NCBI RefSeq assembly: GCF_025567345.1
Contig: NZ_JAOQJS010000002.1
Location: forward strand, 420,141-484,140
Direction of reading: 5' to 3'
Length of the DNA stretch: 64,000 nucleotides
Source: Coprococcus ammoniilyticus
Lineage (GTDB): Bacteria > Bacillota > Clostridia > Lachnospirales > Lachnospiraceae
In this document: positions 1 to 7,905 of the stretch, one piece after another
Position numbering within the stretch: position 1 is the stretch's first letter
How the letters are laid out: each line of letters starts with the position of its first letter
Notes under the pieces: model-generated
What the model was told of the DNA's origin: nothing
Databases searched by the model: none
The model's input: the letters and a program-made list of their open reading frames with translations, nothing else
Program-made: the position numbers and the translations under genes

Positions 1-1096
1 CAAATGCTTCTTCCTGCTCCGGCTCTTCGTAGTCATCATTTTCTTCTGAGAAATATCCCATCTCTTCTGCCTGTGACTCACTCTTAATGTCGATCTTATA
101 TCCTGTCAGCTTTGCAGCAAGTCTTGCATTCTGACCTTTCTTACCGATTGCAAGTGATAACTGATAATCCGGTACAACGACAAATGCGCTCTTTTCATTC
201 AGATCTACATCAACTGCAATAACCTCTGATGGACTTAATGCATTCTTGATGAAGATTGCCGGATTCTCATCCCAACAAATAATATCGATCTTCTCACCGT
301 TCAGATCTTCTACTACGTTGTTAACACGGCTTCCATTTACACCTACACATGCACCTACCGGATCTACATTCTCATCATGAGAATAAACAGCGATCTTGGA
401 ACGAGAACCGGCCTCACGGCAGGAGCTCTTGATCTCTACTGTACCGTCTGCGATCTCGGTTACTTCCTTTTCAAATAAACGCTTTACCAGATCAGGATGT
501 GTTCTGGATACTGTGATCTTAGGTCCTCTGGAGCCTTTCTTTACTTCTGTTACATATAATTTGATACGGTCACCTCTGTTATATACTTCGCCGGGAACCA
601 TCTCAGACTCTTTTAATATTGCTTCTGTCTTATCATCCAGACTGACATTGATGTTGTTTCCAACATATCTCTGAACGATACCTGTGATGATATCCTTCTC
701 TTTTGTATAGAAGTGATCGTAGATCGCATCTCTTTCGCTCTCATTAATTGCCTGAACGATTACATTTCTTGCTCTCTGTGCTGCGATTCTTCCGAAATCC
801 TTTGTTGTGATCTCGATGTTGATGATATCTCCGAGATCATATTTGGAATTCATCATCTTAGCTTTTTCCAGAGAAATCTGTGTCGCAGGTCTTTCAACCT
901 CTTCTACAACCTCTTTCTTCGCATATACATGAAACTCACCGGTCTCACGATCCATAACAACATCGATATTCTCATCGGTATCAAAGTCCTTCTTACAGGC
1001 CGCCTTTAAGGATCTTTCGATCGCATCCAGCAGAATATCCTTGCTGATGTTTTTCTCCTTTTCTAATTGATTTAATGCTTCGATAATTTCTGACAC
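1..1096 (-). CDS. nusA: Transcription termination/antitermination factor NusA (3' end cut by window)
   Basis: NusA binds RNA polymerase and nascent RNA and modulates pausing, termination and antitermination. About 365 residues are visible: the polymerase-binding N-terminal domain (to about residue 125), an S1 domain, then two KH domains with the GACVGVNGSRV and AIGKKGQNARLAAKL motifs, followed by the beginning of an acidic tail rich in Glu, Asp and Tyr. The stop codon lies outside the window. The start is a GTG at 1096 behind a GGGAGG ribosome-binding site; the protein then begins MSEIIEALNQ, as usual for the family. It follows rimP by about 25 bp, the classic order of the rimP-nusA-infB operon, so it is probably cotranscribed from the promoter at 1665-1692. 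Confidence 0.97.
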   Translation of the reverse strand, partial: MSEIIEALNQLEKEKNISKDILLDAIERSLKAACKKDFDTDENIDVVMDRETGEFHVYAKKEVVEEVERPATQISLEKAKMMNSKYDLGDIINIEITTKDFGRIAAQRARNVIVQAINESERDAIYDHFYTKEKDIITGIVQRYVGNNINVSLDDKTEAILKESEMVPGEVYNRGDRIKLYVTEVKKGSRGPKITVSRTHPDLVKRLFEKEVTEIADGTVEIKSSCREAGSRSKIAVYSHDENVDPVGACVGVNGSRVNNVVEDLNGEKIDIICWDENPAIFIKNALSPSEVIAVDVDLNEKSAFVVVPDYQLSLAIGKKGQNARLAAKLTGYKIDIKSESQAEEMGYFSEENDDYEEPEQEEAF

Positions 1097-1120
1097 TTTT
1101 TTATCCTCCCGCTTCTTTTA

Positions 1121-1591
1121 TTAATATACAAATGCAAGTCTTATCATCGATATATCTTTTCTTGCAATCTTCAGTTCTTTCTCATCTTCTGTCAAAATGG
1201 TAACTGTTTCTTCATCATACGCTGTAAGTTCACCTTCAAAATCTTTACAGTTATCGATCTTGGTATATGTCTTAATCTCTACGATCTTGCCAATACTCCG
1301 TTTAAAGTCATTTTCCTTCTTTAATGGTCTTGTAAGCCCCGGAGAGCTGACCTCCAGAATATAGGCATCCTTAATGAAGTCATCTGCATCCAGCAGATCA
1401 CTCATGGCTCTGTTCACGATCTCACAATCTCCGATCGTTATTCCACCTTCTTTATCTGCATAGATCCGCAGATAATAATCACTGCCTTCTTTTACATATT
1501 CCACATCAACCAGTTCAAGGTTATTTGCTTCAATGATCGGCAGAACCATCTCTGTTGCTTTTGCTTCAATATCTGTTTTCTTCGTAGCAAT
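1121..1591 (-). CDS. rimP: Ribosome maturation factor RimP, probable AUU start
   Basis: RimP helps assemble the 30S ribosomal subunit. The N-terminal alpha/beta domain (ELVDVEYVKEG, GGITIGDCE, ILEVSSPGL) and a C-terminal SH3-like barrel are visible. The first ATG (1549) would give 142 residues and remove the conserved first helix. The frame stays open upstream to a TAG at 1603, and the extra residues (ATKKTDIEAKATE) match the N-terminus of known RimP proteins, for example the B. subtilis type. No ATG, GTG or TTG exists in that stretch. An ATT at 1591 just after AAAGGTGGT gives a 156-residue protein of normal length, so I chose it. The start codon is inference; the identity of the gene is firm. 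Confidence 0.85.
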   Translation of the reverse strand: MATKKTDIEAKATEMVLPIIEANNLELVDVEYVKEGSDYYLRIYADKEGGITIGDCEIVNRAMSDLLDADDFIKDAYILEVSSPGLTRPLKKENDFKRSIGKIVEIKTYTKIDNCKDFEGELTAYDEETVTILTEDEKELKIARKDISMIRLAFVY

Positions 1592-1602
1592 ACCACCTTT
1601 CT

Positions 1603-1638
1603 ACAAAAACTAAGAGTGGGCCAAAACCCACTCTTAAT
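1603..1638 (-). terminator. Terminator-like hairpin in the rimP leader (candidate attenuator)
   Basis: A perfect 10-bp stem (TAAGAGTGGG / CCCACTCTTA, 1611-1636) with a 6-nt loop is followed on the minus strand by GTTTTTG and then directly by the rimP ribosome-binding site. It sits between the promoter at 1665-1692 and rimP, so it can only act within the 5' leader. A NusA-dependent leader terminator has been reported, as I recall, for the B. subtilis nusA operon. An autoregulatory attenuator here is inferred from that parallel. Confidence 0.7.
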
Positions 1639-1664
1639 AGTTACCATAATCTTACTAAAACAAG

Positions 1665-1692
1665 ATTATAACACGTTATAAGGAAAATGCAA
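1665..1692 (-). promoter_or_regulatory. Sigma-A type promoter of the rimP-nusA operon
   Basis: On the minus strand a TTGCAT -35 box (1687-1692) is separated by 16 bp from a TATAAT -10 box (1665-1670) preceded by TGT, an extended -10. Transcription should start near 1658, about 65 nt before the rimP start, so the transcript includes the leader hairpin at 1611-1636. Confidence 0.75.
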
Positions 1693-1699
1693 GTATTTT

Positions 1700-2344
1700 T
1701 TATCGCATGCCCTTCGCTCTCAGCTCATCTTCCTTCGCATAACGATCCAGAATCTTATTTGCCTTTCGGTCATCGATCATATACTTATTGCTGATTGCCT
1801 GTTTGATGATCTCATCCAGTGCCAGTTCCCTTAAATAAGCATCCTTGATATTAATGGACGCAATCTCTCGGTATGCTCCCATCTTTCTGGTCAAGGTTCC
1901 ATACTCATAAGGAATCAGCTTCTCGATCATATTACGGATCTCCTTTGCTACATTTGAACTGTAGCCTCCTGTTGTGACCCCTATCACCAGGTCTTCACGC
2001 ATAACAATTCCGGGGAACAGGAAGCTGCTGACATCCTTGTTATCTGCTACATTGACCGGAATATTATGTTCGTTACAATACTTTCCGATCTTAGCATTTA
2101 CATCATCCCTCTTAGTCGCTGCAATTACCATATCTGCCGTATCAAGCGCATCTAATGTCATATTCGACTCATGTACACTGATTCCCGGTACTGCCTTGAT
2201 CTCATCGCAGATCCTCGGTGCGATAACTGCAATCTTACAGTCAAACTTTATCAGAGAGTTAATCTTTCGAAGTGCGGTCTTTCCTCCGCCAAGTACGATT
2301 ACTTTTTTGTTTTCCAGATTGATAAACATTGGAAAATATGCCAT
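1700..2344 (-). CDS. Precorrin-2 dehydrogenase / sirohydrochlorin ferrochelatase-like protein
   Basis: This 214-residue protein belongs to the Met8 / CysG N-terminal family, which oxidises precorrin-2 with NAD+ and can insert iron to make siroheme. The N-terminus has the fold's nucleotide-binding signature (VIVLGGGKTALRKINSL, about residues 15-31), then DMVIAATKRDDVN and NVADNKDVSSFLFPGIV, and VIGVTTGGYSSNVAKEIR in the chelatase/dimerisation region. It lacks the methyltransferase half of full CysG, as expected for Firmicutes. Start ATG 2344 follows an AGGAGG site. No other siroheme or cobalamin gene is near, so its pathway role is inferred from family alone. Confidence 0.88.
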   Translation of the reverse strand: MAYFPMFINLENKKVIVLGGGKTALRKINSLIKFDCKIAVIAPRICDEIKAVPGISVHESNMTLDALDTADMVIAATKRDDVNAKIGKYCNEHNIPVNVADNKDVSSFLFPGIVMREDLVIGVTTGGYSSNVAKEIRNMIEKLIPYEYGTLTRKMGAYREIASINIKDAYLRELALDEIIKQAISNKYMIDDRKANKILDRYAKEDELRAKGMR

Positions 2345-2581
2345 AGTGAAACCTCCTGTCGTTTCTTTCCTTTTATATTACTTTTCAATAAATTCTTTTT
2401 TCATATACCTCATCATTCTATACCATGCATAACACTTGTTTCTGTCGTTTAAATCTTCTAAACGATCATTACACCACGCATAACATACATTCTTTCCTGC
2501 TTCTGCATTGATAAAGTATTATTGGCATGAAATATGATTTTGTCTCATATAATAAACAGATTATAATTCAGGATTACTAAA

Positions 2582-3823
2582 ATGGCAAATGGAAACAATA
2601 ACGGAACATTAAAAATCAGGATCATCTCGGAACAGACTGCATATCCAGTAACCGGTGCGGTCGTTTCTGTCGCATCAACCGGAACTCCGGATGAAGTTAT
2701 AGAGGAACTGCAAACAGACAGCGACGGTATCATCGATGGCATCACCCTTGAAACTCCGCCACTGGAATACAGCATGGAACCATCTGACAACCAGCCATAT
2801 TCCGAATACAATCTGAAAATCAATGCACCCGGATTTGAACCACGTATCATCTCCGGTGTACAGATGTTTACCGACGAAAAGGGCATTCAGGCAGTTAAAC
2901 TGCGTGTTTCTGACACTGACCAATCGAGCTATAACCCAACGGTGATCGGTGCTCATACCCTCTGGGAAGAATATCCGCCAAAGATTGCTGAGGATGAGAT
3001 TAAAACAGTTGCAGAGACAGGCGAGATCGTCTTGAGCCGTGTCGTGATTCCGGAAACCATCGTGGTTCATGATGGAGCACCTTCTGACCCAACTGCAATC
3101 GACTACTATGTACCTTACAAAGACTACATAAAGAATGTTGCATCAAATGAAATCTACTCCACATGGCCGGATGCTTCTCTGCGAGCCAACATCCTTGCAA
3201 TTATGTCCTTCACCTTAAACCGTGTCTATACAGAATGGTATCGTGGAAAGGGATACGATTTTACGATCACATCTTCAACCGCTTACGATCAGAAATGGAT
3301 CTATAACAAGACTATATATAAAAATATCTCCCGTATCGTTGATGAACAATTTGCCAATTATCTATCAAGGCCGGGTGTCACCCAACCGATCTTTACACAA
3401 TACTGTGACGGGAAACGGGTCACCTGTCCAAACTGGATGACCCAATGGGGTTCCAAGCATCTTGCCGATCAGGGACTGTCTGCGATAGAGATCTTACGCT
3501 ACTACTATGGCGATTCCATTTATATCAACTCTGCCGAAACCATTGCCGGTATTCCATCCTCTTATCCGGGATACGATCTGTCAATCGGTGCAACCGGTGA
3601 CAAGGTTCGTCAGCTTCAGGAGCAGTTAAATCGTATCGCACAGAATTATCCGTCCATACCAACGGTCGCCGCCGATGGCATCTATGGACCTGCCACTGCC
3701 GATGCCGTCAGACGCTTTCAGCAGATCTTCGATCTGCCCGTTACCGGCATCACCGACTACTCCACCTGGTACAAAGTCTCCCAAATCTACGTTGGCGTCA
3801 CCAAGATAGCCGAGAATATCTGA
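2582..3823 (+). CDS. SpoIID-like / peptidoglycan-binding protein without a signal peptide
   Basis: This 413-residue protein has three parts. Residues 1-110 look like a carboxypeptidase-regulatory/transthyretin-like beta domain (TAYPVTGAVVSV, INAPGFEPRIISGVQ). Residues 165-320 resemble a SpoIID/LytB domain (VPYKDYIKNVASNEIYSTWP). The last 75 residues are a peptidoglycan-binding domain (GATGDKVRQLQEQLNRI, DGIYGPATADAVRRFQQ). I see no signal peptide or membrane segment, odd for a wall protein; mother-cell deposition on spores would explain it but is speculation. Start ATG 2582 has a weak AGGA site. It is followed directly by the hairpin element at 3832. Confidence 0.72.
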   Translation: MANGNNNGTLKIRIISEQTAYPVTGAVVSVASTGTPDEVIEELQTDSDGIIDGITLETPPLEYSMEPSDNQPYSEYNLKINAPGFEPRIISGVQMFTDEKGIQAVKLRVSDTDQSSYNPTVIGAHTLWEEYPPKIAEDEIKTVAETGEIVLSRVVIPETIVVHDGAPSDPTAIDYYVPYKDYIKNVASNEIYSTWPDASLRANILAIMSFTLNRVYTEWYRGKGYDFTITSSTAYDQKWIYNKTIYKNISRIVDEQFANYLSRPGVTQPIFTQYCDGKRVTCPNWMTQWGSKHLADQGLSAIEILRYYYGDSIYINSAETIAGIPSSYPGYDLSIGATGDKVRQLQEQLNRIAQNYPSIPTVAADGIYGPATADAVRRFQQIFDLPVTGITDYSTWYKVSQIYVGVTKIAENI

Positions 3824-3831
3824 TCACCGAA

Positions 3832-3986
3832 CGACAGAGAACCCTGCATACCCTTTATTCCGCAGAACACTCGCGTTCTATTTTTCACGTAACGGTACTA
3901 AACTTCTCACCTTCGGTGACTCGTTAAGAACCGACGTGAAAAAAGGTCTGCTCCATAAAGGTATGCAGGGTTCCCTGTCTGTCTAT
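3832..3986 (-). repeat. Long hairpin element A (RNA-like core, minus orientation)
   Basis: About 155 nt with arms that pair over nearly their whole length (GAACCCTGCATACC near 3839 against GGTATGCAGGGTTC near 3960, plus outer GACAGA/TCTGTC). The core (3859-3954), read on the minus strand, aligns closely with elements B and D. It has an ACGT-CGGT / ACCG-TT-ACGT stem, an apical TCACC/GGTGA stem, conserved internal loops containing CTTAACGA and AGTTTAG, and a second hairpin with a C-GCGA-G loop (3864-3879). The arms are unrelated in sequence to those of the other copies. Function is unknown; it could act as a bidirectional terminator or a small mobile element. Confidence 0.75.
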
Positions 3987-4026
3987 GATAAGATATAGTC
4001 TACTTCGATACTTGATTCCACTGACA

Positions 4027-4368
4027 GATCAAAAGTGCGTTGTTGCTTTTATATCATGGTATCTTGTTTTCATATCGTAAAAGATCGTATCTGGTTGTTC
4101 AGCAATCACTTTACCTTATAATTTAAAATGAGAACTGATATTACTATTATGAAGCAAGCCTGCCTGAGCGTTGGTACTTAGGCTGCGTCTTTTGCAGCCT
4201 TATGTACCACTACGTCGAAGGTAGAGCGGAAGCGTCTTGCGGAATAATATGTAATATCAGTTCTCATTTAATTGTCAACGCATCCCTCTTGCTGAACAAC
4301 CAGATACGATCTTACATTACTGATCAAAGCAAGCTACTATCATATAAAGCAACAACGCACTTTTGATC
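4027..4368 (+). repeat. Long hairpin element B (342 nt, plus orientation)
   Basis: The largest copy. Three nested arm pairs are visible: GATCAAAAGTGCGTTGTTGC at 4027 against its complement ending at 4368; a perfect 25-bp pair at 4081-4105 / 4289-4313; and 19 bp at 4126-4144 / 4251-4269. The core (4153-4242) aligns with elements A and D, but the basal stem changes from CGGT/ACCG to TGGT/ACCA, the apical stem to GGCTGC/GCAGCC, and the tetraloop hairpin to C-GGAA-G. These compensatory changes point to a selected structure. No open reading frame of note is inside. Confidence 0.8.
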
Positions 4369-4375
4369 GTCCCTC

Positions 4376-4777
4376 TTAATATGTATCGTGGTCGTCGTAT
4401 TCGTTGTAGTCGTCGAATTCATCGCTTTCATGATCCATGAACTCACGGCTGGAAACCTTCTTTTTGGTACGTTCATCTTCTACCATATTTGATAACATTT
4501 CCTTGACCTCTCTGGACTTCTTGATATTCTTGATCTCGAAATCTCCCATTGTCTTATCTGCGGAACAGCATTTGATCGTTCCAAGTCCGCACATTCTCTG
4601 CCATAATTTACGTTCCAATGAAACATCCATGATGCGATAAAGTCGTACTTCATCTTCTTTCACACTGAAGAACCCCGTACTGATAAATAACCGATCCTCT
4701 GATATGCTGTACTTTGTAAATGTCCATGGTAATCCGAAAAATATACGTTTGCGATCCTTCCATATAATCTCTGCCAT
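4376..4777 (-). CDS. Small PH-like (bPH2 type) domain protein
   Basis: A 133-residue protein with a bacterial PH domain pattern: IIWKDRKRIFFGLPWTFTKY, then SEDRLFISTGFFSVKEDEVRLYRIMDVSLER and a final strand-helix ending near residue 95 (DFEIKNIKKSREVKEMLSNM). The last 35 residues form an acidic tail rich in Asp, Glu and Tyr. Such domains often mediate membrane or protein interactions (YdbS/YdbT-like families), but unlike those it has no clear membrane helix. Start ATG 4777 was chosen over an upstream ATG (4822) because a GGGAGG site lies 8 nt before it. It is alone on its strand, next to the hairpin elements. Confidence 0.7.
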   Translation of the reverse strand: MAEIIWKDRKRIFFGLPWTFTKYSISEDRLFISTGFFSVKEDEVRLYRIMDVSLERKLWQRMCGLGTIKCCSADKTMGDFEIKNIKKSREVKEMLSNMVEDERTKKKVSSREFMDHESDEFDDYNEYDDHDTY

Positions 4778-4964
4778 TTCAAAACCTCCCATATTTTTAT
4801 AAATCTGTAAAAATACTAACACACCTCCCGCTAAAGTTCAACAAATGGATTTTCTCATCCGACTGTTTTCAGATTTCCGATTGCAACCTTTCCTCTTTTC
4901 CTGTAAACTAAAAGCATCATTTTATCGCGATCCGTTGTTTATGGCAGGGAGGTAAGAGCTGCAT

Positions 4965-5450
4965 ATGCTTAATATAGAAATTACTGAAACAAAGAACTTC
5001 GTTAAAAAGCTTCTGATGGAACCGGTCTTTGACACATTTTTGCTGGTGGAAGCTTATGTCCGTTCCGACGTTTCTTATACGATTGACGGCAGACTGAATC
5101 CATCTTTTTTTGATACGGAAGAACTGGAAGAAATGACTTCAAATACTTATACGACATGGGGGGCTGTCAGACATCATATCTTCAATGTCATCAAGGGCAA
5201 TAAACTCCCATTAAACTTCAAGATCGTGCTGATCTTATCGGACGCGAACATTAACCGGATCATTGAACAGAACCATCTGAATCTCACGACATCCGACATT
5301 GCAAATCTGTCTTTAAACATCTACTTTGATGGAGAAAAGATCTCACTTACAACGATGGCATCCATGAACATTTTCTCCATGGATAAAACACTTGCAAACA
5401 TCTGGGATGCAAATGTATCTGCTTTTTTTAAACAGAATCAGATCTTTTAA
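4965..5450 (+). CDS. Conserved hypothetical protein (resembles DUF5721)
   Basis: A 161-residue soluble protein starting MLNIEITETKNFVKKLLMEPVFD, with FLLVEAYVRSDVSYTIDGRLN and TWGAVRHHIFNVIKGNKLPLNFKIVL in the middle. I associate this pattern with a small family of unknown function in Lachnospiraceae (possibly DUF5721) but cannot verify it. There is no signal peptide, membrane helix or catalytic motif I can recognise. Start ATG 4965 follows GGGAGG about 12 nt upstream. It precedes htpG, but the CIRCE operator and promoter between them make htpG a separate unit. Confidence 0.6.
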   Translation: MLNIEITETKNFVKKLLMEPVFDTFLLVEAYVRSDVSYTIDGRLNPSFFDTEELEEMTSNTYTTWGAVRHHIFNVIKGNKLPLNFKIVLILSDANINRIIEQNHLNLTTSDIANLSLNIYFDGEKISLTTMASMNIFSMDKTLANIWDANVSAFFKQNQIF

Positions 5451-5502
5451 CCACCTGTTACAGCACTAATTTCTAAATAAACCATAAAATATTTATGAAT
5501 TA

Positions 5503-5529
5503 TTAGCACTCAACATATTTGAGTGCTAA
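5503..5529 (+). promoter_or_regulatory. CIRCE operator (HrcA binding site)
   Basis: TTAGCACTC, a 9-nt spacer and GAGTGCTAA match the CIRCE consensus perfectly, including spacer length. It lies 8 bp upstream of the -35 box at 5537, so HrcA bound here should block htpG transcription until heat or misfolded protein inactivates it. Confidence 0.95.
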
Positions 5530-5536
5530 TTTTGTC

Positions 5537-5565
5537 TTGACTTCTATTTTTTTCTGATTTATGAT
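5537..5565 (+). promoter_or_regulatory. Promoter of htpG
   Basis: TTGACT (5537-5542), a 17-bp spacer and TATGAT (5560-5565) form a good sigma-A promoter. Transcription should start near 5572, giving a 5' leader of about 120 nt before htpG. The CIRCE element abuts it upstream. Confidence 0.8.
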
Positions 5566-5694
5566 ACCTGTTAGTGATAACACAGAACAGATAGGGCAGA
5601 TATTTCTCGCATTACACATATATAGATATTTGCGTATTCCGATTTGTTCTGACAACTGGAATAATATAGAATTTATATAAGGAGATGCATTTTT

Positions 5695-7632
5695 ATGAAA
5701 AAAGGAAGTTTATCAATTAACAGCGAAAACATTTTCCCTGTCATCAAGAAATGGCTGTATTCCGACCATGATATCTTTGTCAGGGAATTAATCTCAAACG
5801 GCTGTGATGCTGTAACAAAATTAAAGAAATTATCTCTGATGGGCGAATTTGACGAACCGGACGAACCTTATCGTATCGATGTGATCGCAAGCCCGGACAA
5901 CAAGACCTTACAGTTTATTGATAATGGTATCGGTATGACTGCTGAAGAAGTCGAAAAGTATATTAATCAGATTGCATTTTCCGGTGCTGCTGCTTTCCTT
6001 GAGCAGTACAAGGACAAGGCAACAGAGGAACAGATCATCGGTCATTTCGGACTCGGTTTCTACTCCGCATTTATGGTTGCCGATAAGGTAACGATCGAAT
6101 CCCTTTCCTACAAACAGGACGCAGAACCTGTATATTGGGAATGTGAGAACGGAACAGACTTCTCCATGGATAAAGGCGACAAAGAAACCAGAGGTACTGT
6201 TATCACCCTGTATCTGAATGAAGACAGCTATGAATTTGCAAATGAATACCGCATCAAAGAAGTAATCGACAAATACTGCTCTTTCATGCCTGTAGAAATC
6301 TACTTTACAAATGCAGATGCCCCTGCAAAAGACGAAGAAGAAAAGGCAACCAAAGCTGAAGCATCGGAAGAAGCTACTGCTGAAACCGATGAAACAAAGG
6401 ATGCTGCCGAAAAGAAAGAAAAAGAAGCACCAAAGCCTTTAAATACTACAACACCTCTCTGGACCAAGCATCCAAATGACTGTACAGACGATGAATACAA
6501 AGACTTCTATCATAAAGTATTCCATGATTACAAAGATCCATTGTTCTGGATCCACCTGAACATGGACTATCCATTTAACCTGAAAGGAATCCTGTACTTC
6601 CCTAAGATCAATACCCAGTATGATAATCTGGAAGGAACGATCAAGTTGTATAACAACCAGGTATTCGTAGCTGATAATATCAAAGAAGTTATCCCTGAAT
6701 TCCTGATGCTGTTAAAAGGTACCATCGACTGTCCGGATCTTCCGCTGAACGTATCCAGAAGTGCTCTGCAGAATGATGGATTTGTTAAGAAGATCTCCGA
6801 TTACATCACAAAGAAGGTAGCCGATAAATTATCCGGTATGTATAAGGTTCACAGAGAAGATTATGAGAAATATTGGGATGACATCAACCCATTTATCAAA
6901 TTCGGCTGCTTAAAGGATGAGAAATTCTTAGAGAAGATGAAAGACTTCTGTATCTACAAGAATCTGGAAGGCAAATACCTGACTCTGCCGGAATATCTGG
7001 AAGCCGGAAAAGAAAAATACGAAAACAAAGTCTTCTATGTTACGGATGAAGTTGCTCAGTCACAGTACATTAACATGTTCAAAGAGGAAGGCATGGATGC
7101 CCTAATCATGACACAGACGATTGACAGCCCATTTATCACGCTTCTGGAACAGAAAAATGAAAATGTACATTTCTACAGAATCGATGCAGATCTGTCCGAT
7201 AATTTTGTAGATGAATCATTATCCGAAGAAACAGCAAAGGATTATACCGACAAGCTGACCGAACTCTTCAAGAAAGCACTGGATGTCGAAAATATCACGA
7301 TCAAGGTAGAAGCATTAAAGAATAAAGACTTATCTTCTATGCTGACCTTATCCGAAGAATCCAGACGTATGCAGGAAATGATGAAGATGTATGGTATGGC
7401 CGGTATGGGCATGGATCCTGCCATGTTCGGCGGCAAGGGTGAAACACTGGTATTAAATGCCAACAATAATCTGGTCAAATATGTCCTTGACAACCCGGAT
7501 GGCGAGAACACTCCTACCATCTGCTGTCAGTTATATGATCTGGCAGTCCTTGCCAACAGACCATTATCTGCCGATGCCATGACCAAGTTCGTCGCAAGAA
7601 GCAACGAGATCTTAAGCATTCTGGCCAAATAA
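5695..7632 (+). CDS. htpG: Hsp90-family chaperone HtpG
   Basis: HtpG is the cytoplasmic bacterial Hsp90, an ATP-driven chaperone. The 645-residue protein shows the GHKL ATPase motifs FIDNGIGMT and GHFGLGFYSAFMVADKV in the N-terminal domain, a highly charged Ala/Glu/Lys linker near residues 205-240, the middle-domain signature LPLNVSRSALQNDGFVKKI, and a C-terminal dimerisation region. Start ATG 5695 follows AAGGAG. The upstream promoter carries a perfect CIRCE site, placing the gene in the HrcA regulon; in B. subtilis htpG is not a CIRCE gene. It ends just before hairpin element C. Confidence 0.97.
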   Translation: MKKGSLSINSENIFPVIKKWLYSDHDIFVRELISNGCDAVTKLKKLSLMGEFDEPDEPYRIDVIASPDNKTLQFIDNGIGMTAEEVEKYINQIAFSGAAAFLEQYKDKATEEQIIGHFGLGFYSAFMVADKVTIESLSYKQDAEPVYWECENGTDFSMDKGDKETRGTVITLYLNEDSYEFANEYRIKEVIDKYCSFMPVEIYFTNADAPAKDEEEKATKAEASEEATAETDETKDAAEKKEKEAPKPLNTTTPLWTKHPNDCTDDEYKDFYHKVFHDYKDPLFWIHLNMDYPFNLKGILYFPKINTQYDNLEGTIKLYNNQVFVADNIKEVIPEFLMLLKGTIDCPDLPLNVSRSALQNDGFVKKISDYITKKVADKLSGMYKVHREDYEKYWDDINPFIKFGCLKDEKFLEKMKDFCIYKNLEGKYLTLPEYLEAGKEKYENKVFYVTDEVAQSQYINMFKEEGMDALIMTQTIDSPFITLLEQKNENVHFYRIDADLSDNFVDESLSEETAKDYTDKLTELFKKALDVENITIKVEALKNKDLSSMLTLSEESRRMQEMMKMYGMAGMGMDPAMFGGKGETLVLNANNNLVKYVLDNPDGENTPTICCQLYDLAVLANRPLSADAMTKFVARSNEILSILAK

Positions 7633-7651
7633 TGCCATTCATTTAAAATAT

Positions 7652-7886
7652 AAAACACAGGGATTGCCCCTATACAGACCATAAGCCCCATTATAAATGA
7701 CTCGTTACGGTTTCTGTTCAATGCATATGCCTGATTCGTAAATACTCCTGCGCTAACTCGCCAACTAAACGTTGGCTCAGACAAGCGCTCGTATTTACTG
7801 GCAATATGCATTTCACGACGAAACCTTCACTAAATGTCATATTACAATGGGGCTTATGGTCTGTATAGGGGCAATCCCTGTGTTTT
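7652..7886. repeat. Long hairpin element C (divergent relative)
   Basis: The outer arms are a perfect 41-bp inverted repeat (7652-7692 against 7846-7886). Further inside are pairs such as GTAAATAC/GTATTTAC, GCGCT/AGCGC and CCAAC/GTTGG. It shares the architecture and the convergent-gene location of elements A, B and D. On the minus strand one internal-loop half reads GAGTTAGC, close to GAGTTTAGC of element D. I do not see the GNRA hairpin, so membership in the same family is tentative. It will also act as a terminator barrier between htpG and map. Confidence 0.65.
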
Positions 7887-7905
7887 GTATAATTATATGA
7901 AAGTA

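Larger units (their letters stand above)
3824..4375. other. 552-bp convergent intergenic region filled by two long hairpin elements
   Basis: No coding sequence is supported here. The gap separates a plus-strand gene and a minus-strand gene that converge. It is almost completely occupied by the inverted-repeat elements annotated at 3832-3986 and 4027-4368, which lie in opposite orientations as judged by their shared core. Confidence 0.8.

Noticed and set aside
3832..4368. Reading elements A and B as insertion sequences or retron RNA
   Set aside because: No transposase, reverse transcriptase or target-site duplication is visible nearby, and the arms differ between copies instead of being shared terminal repeats.
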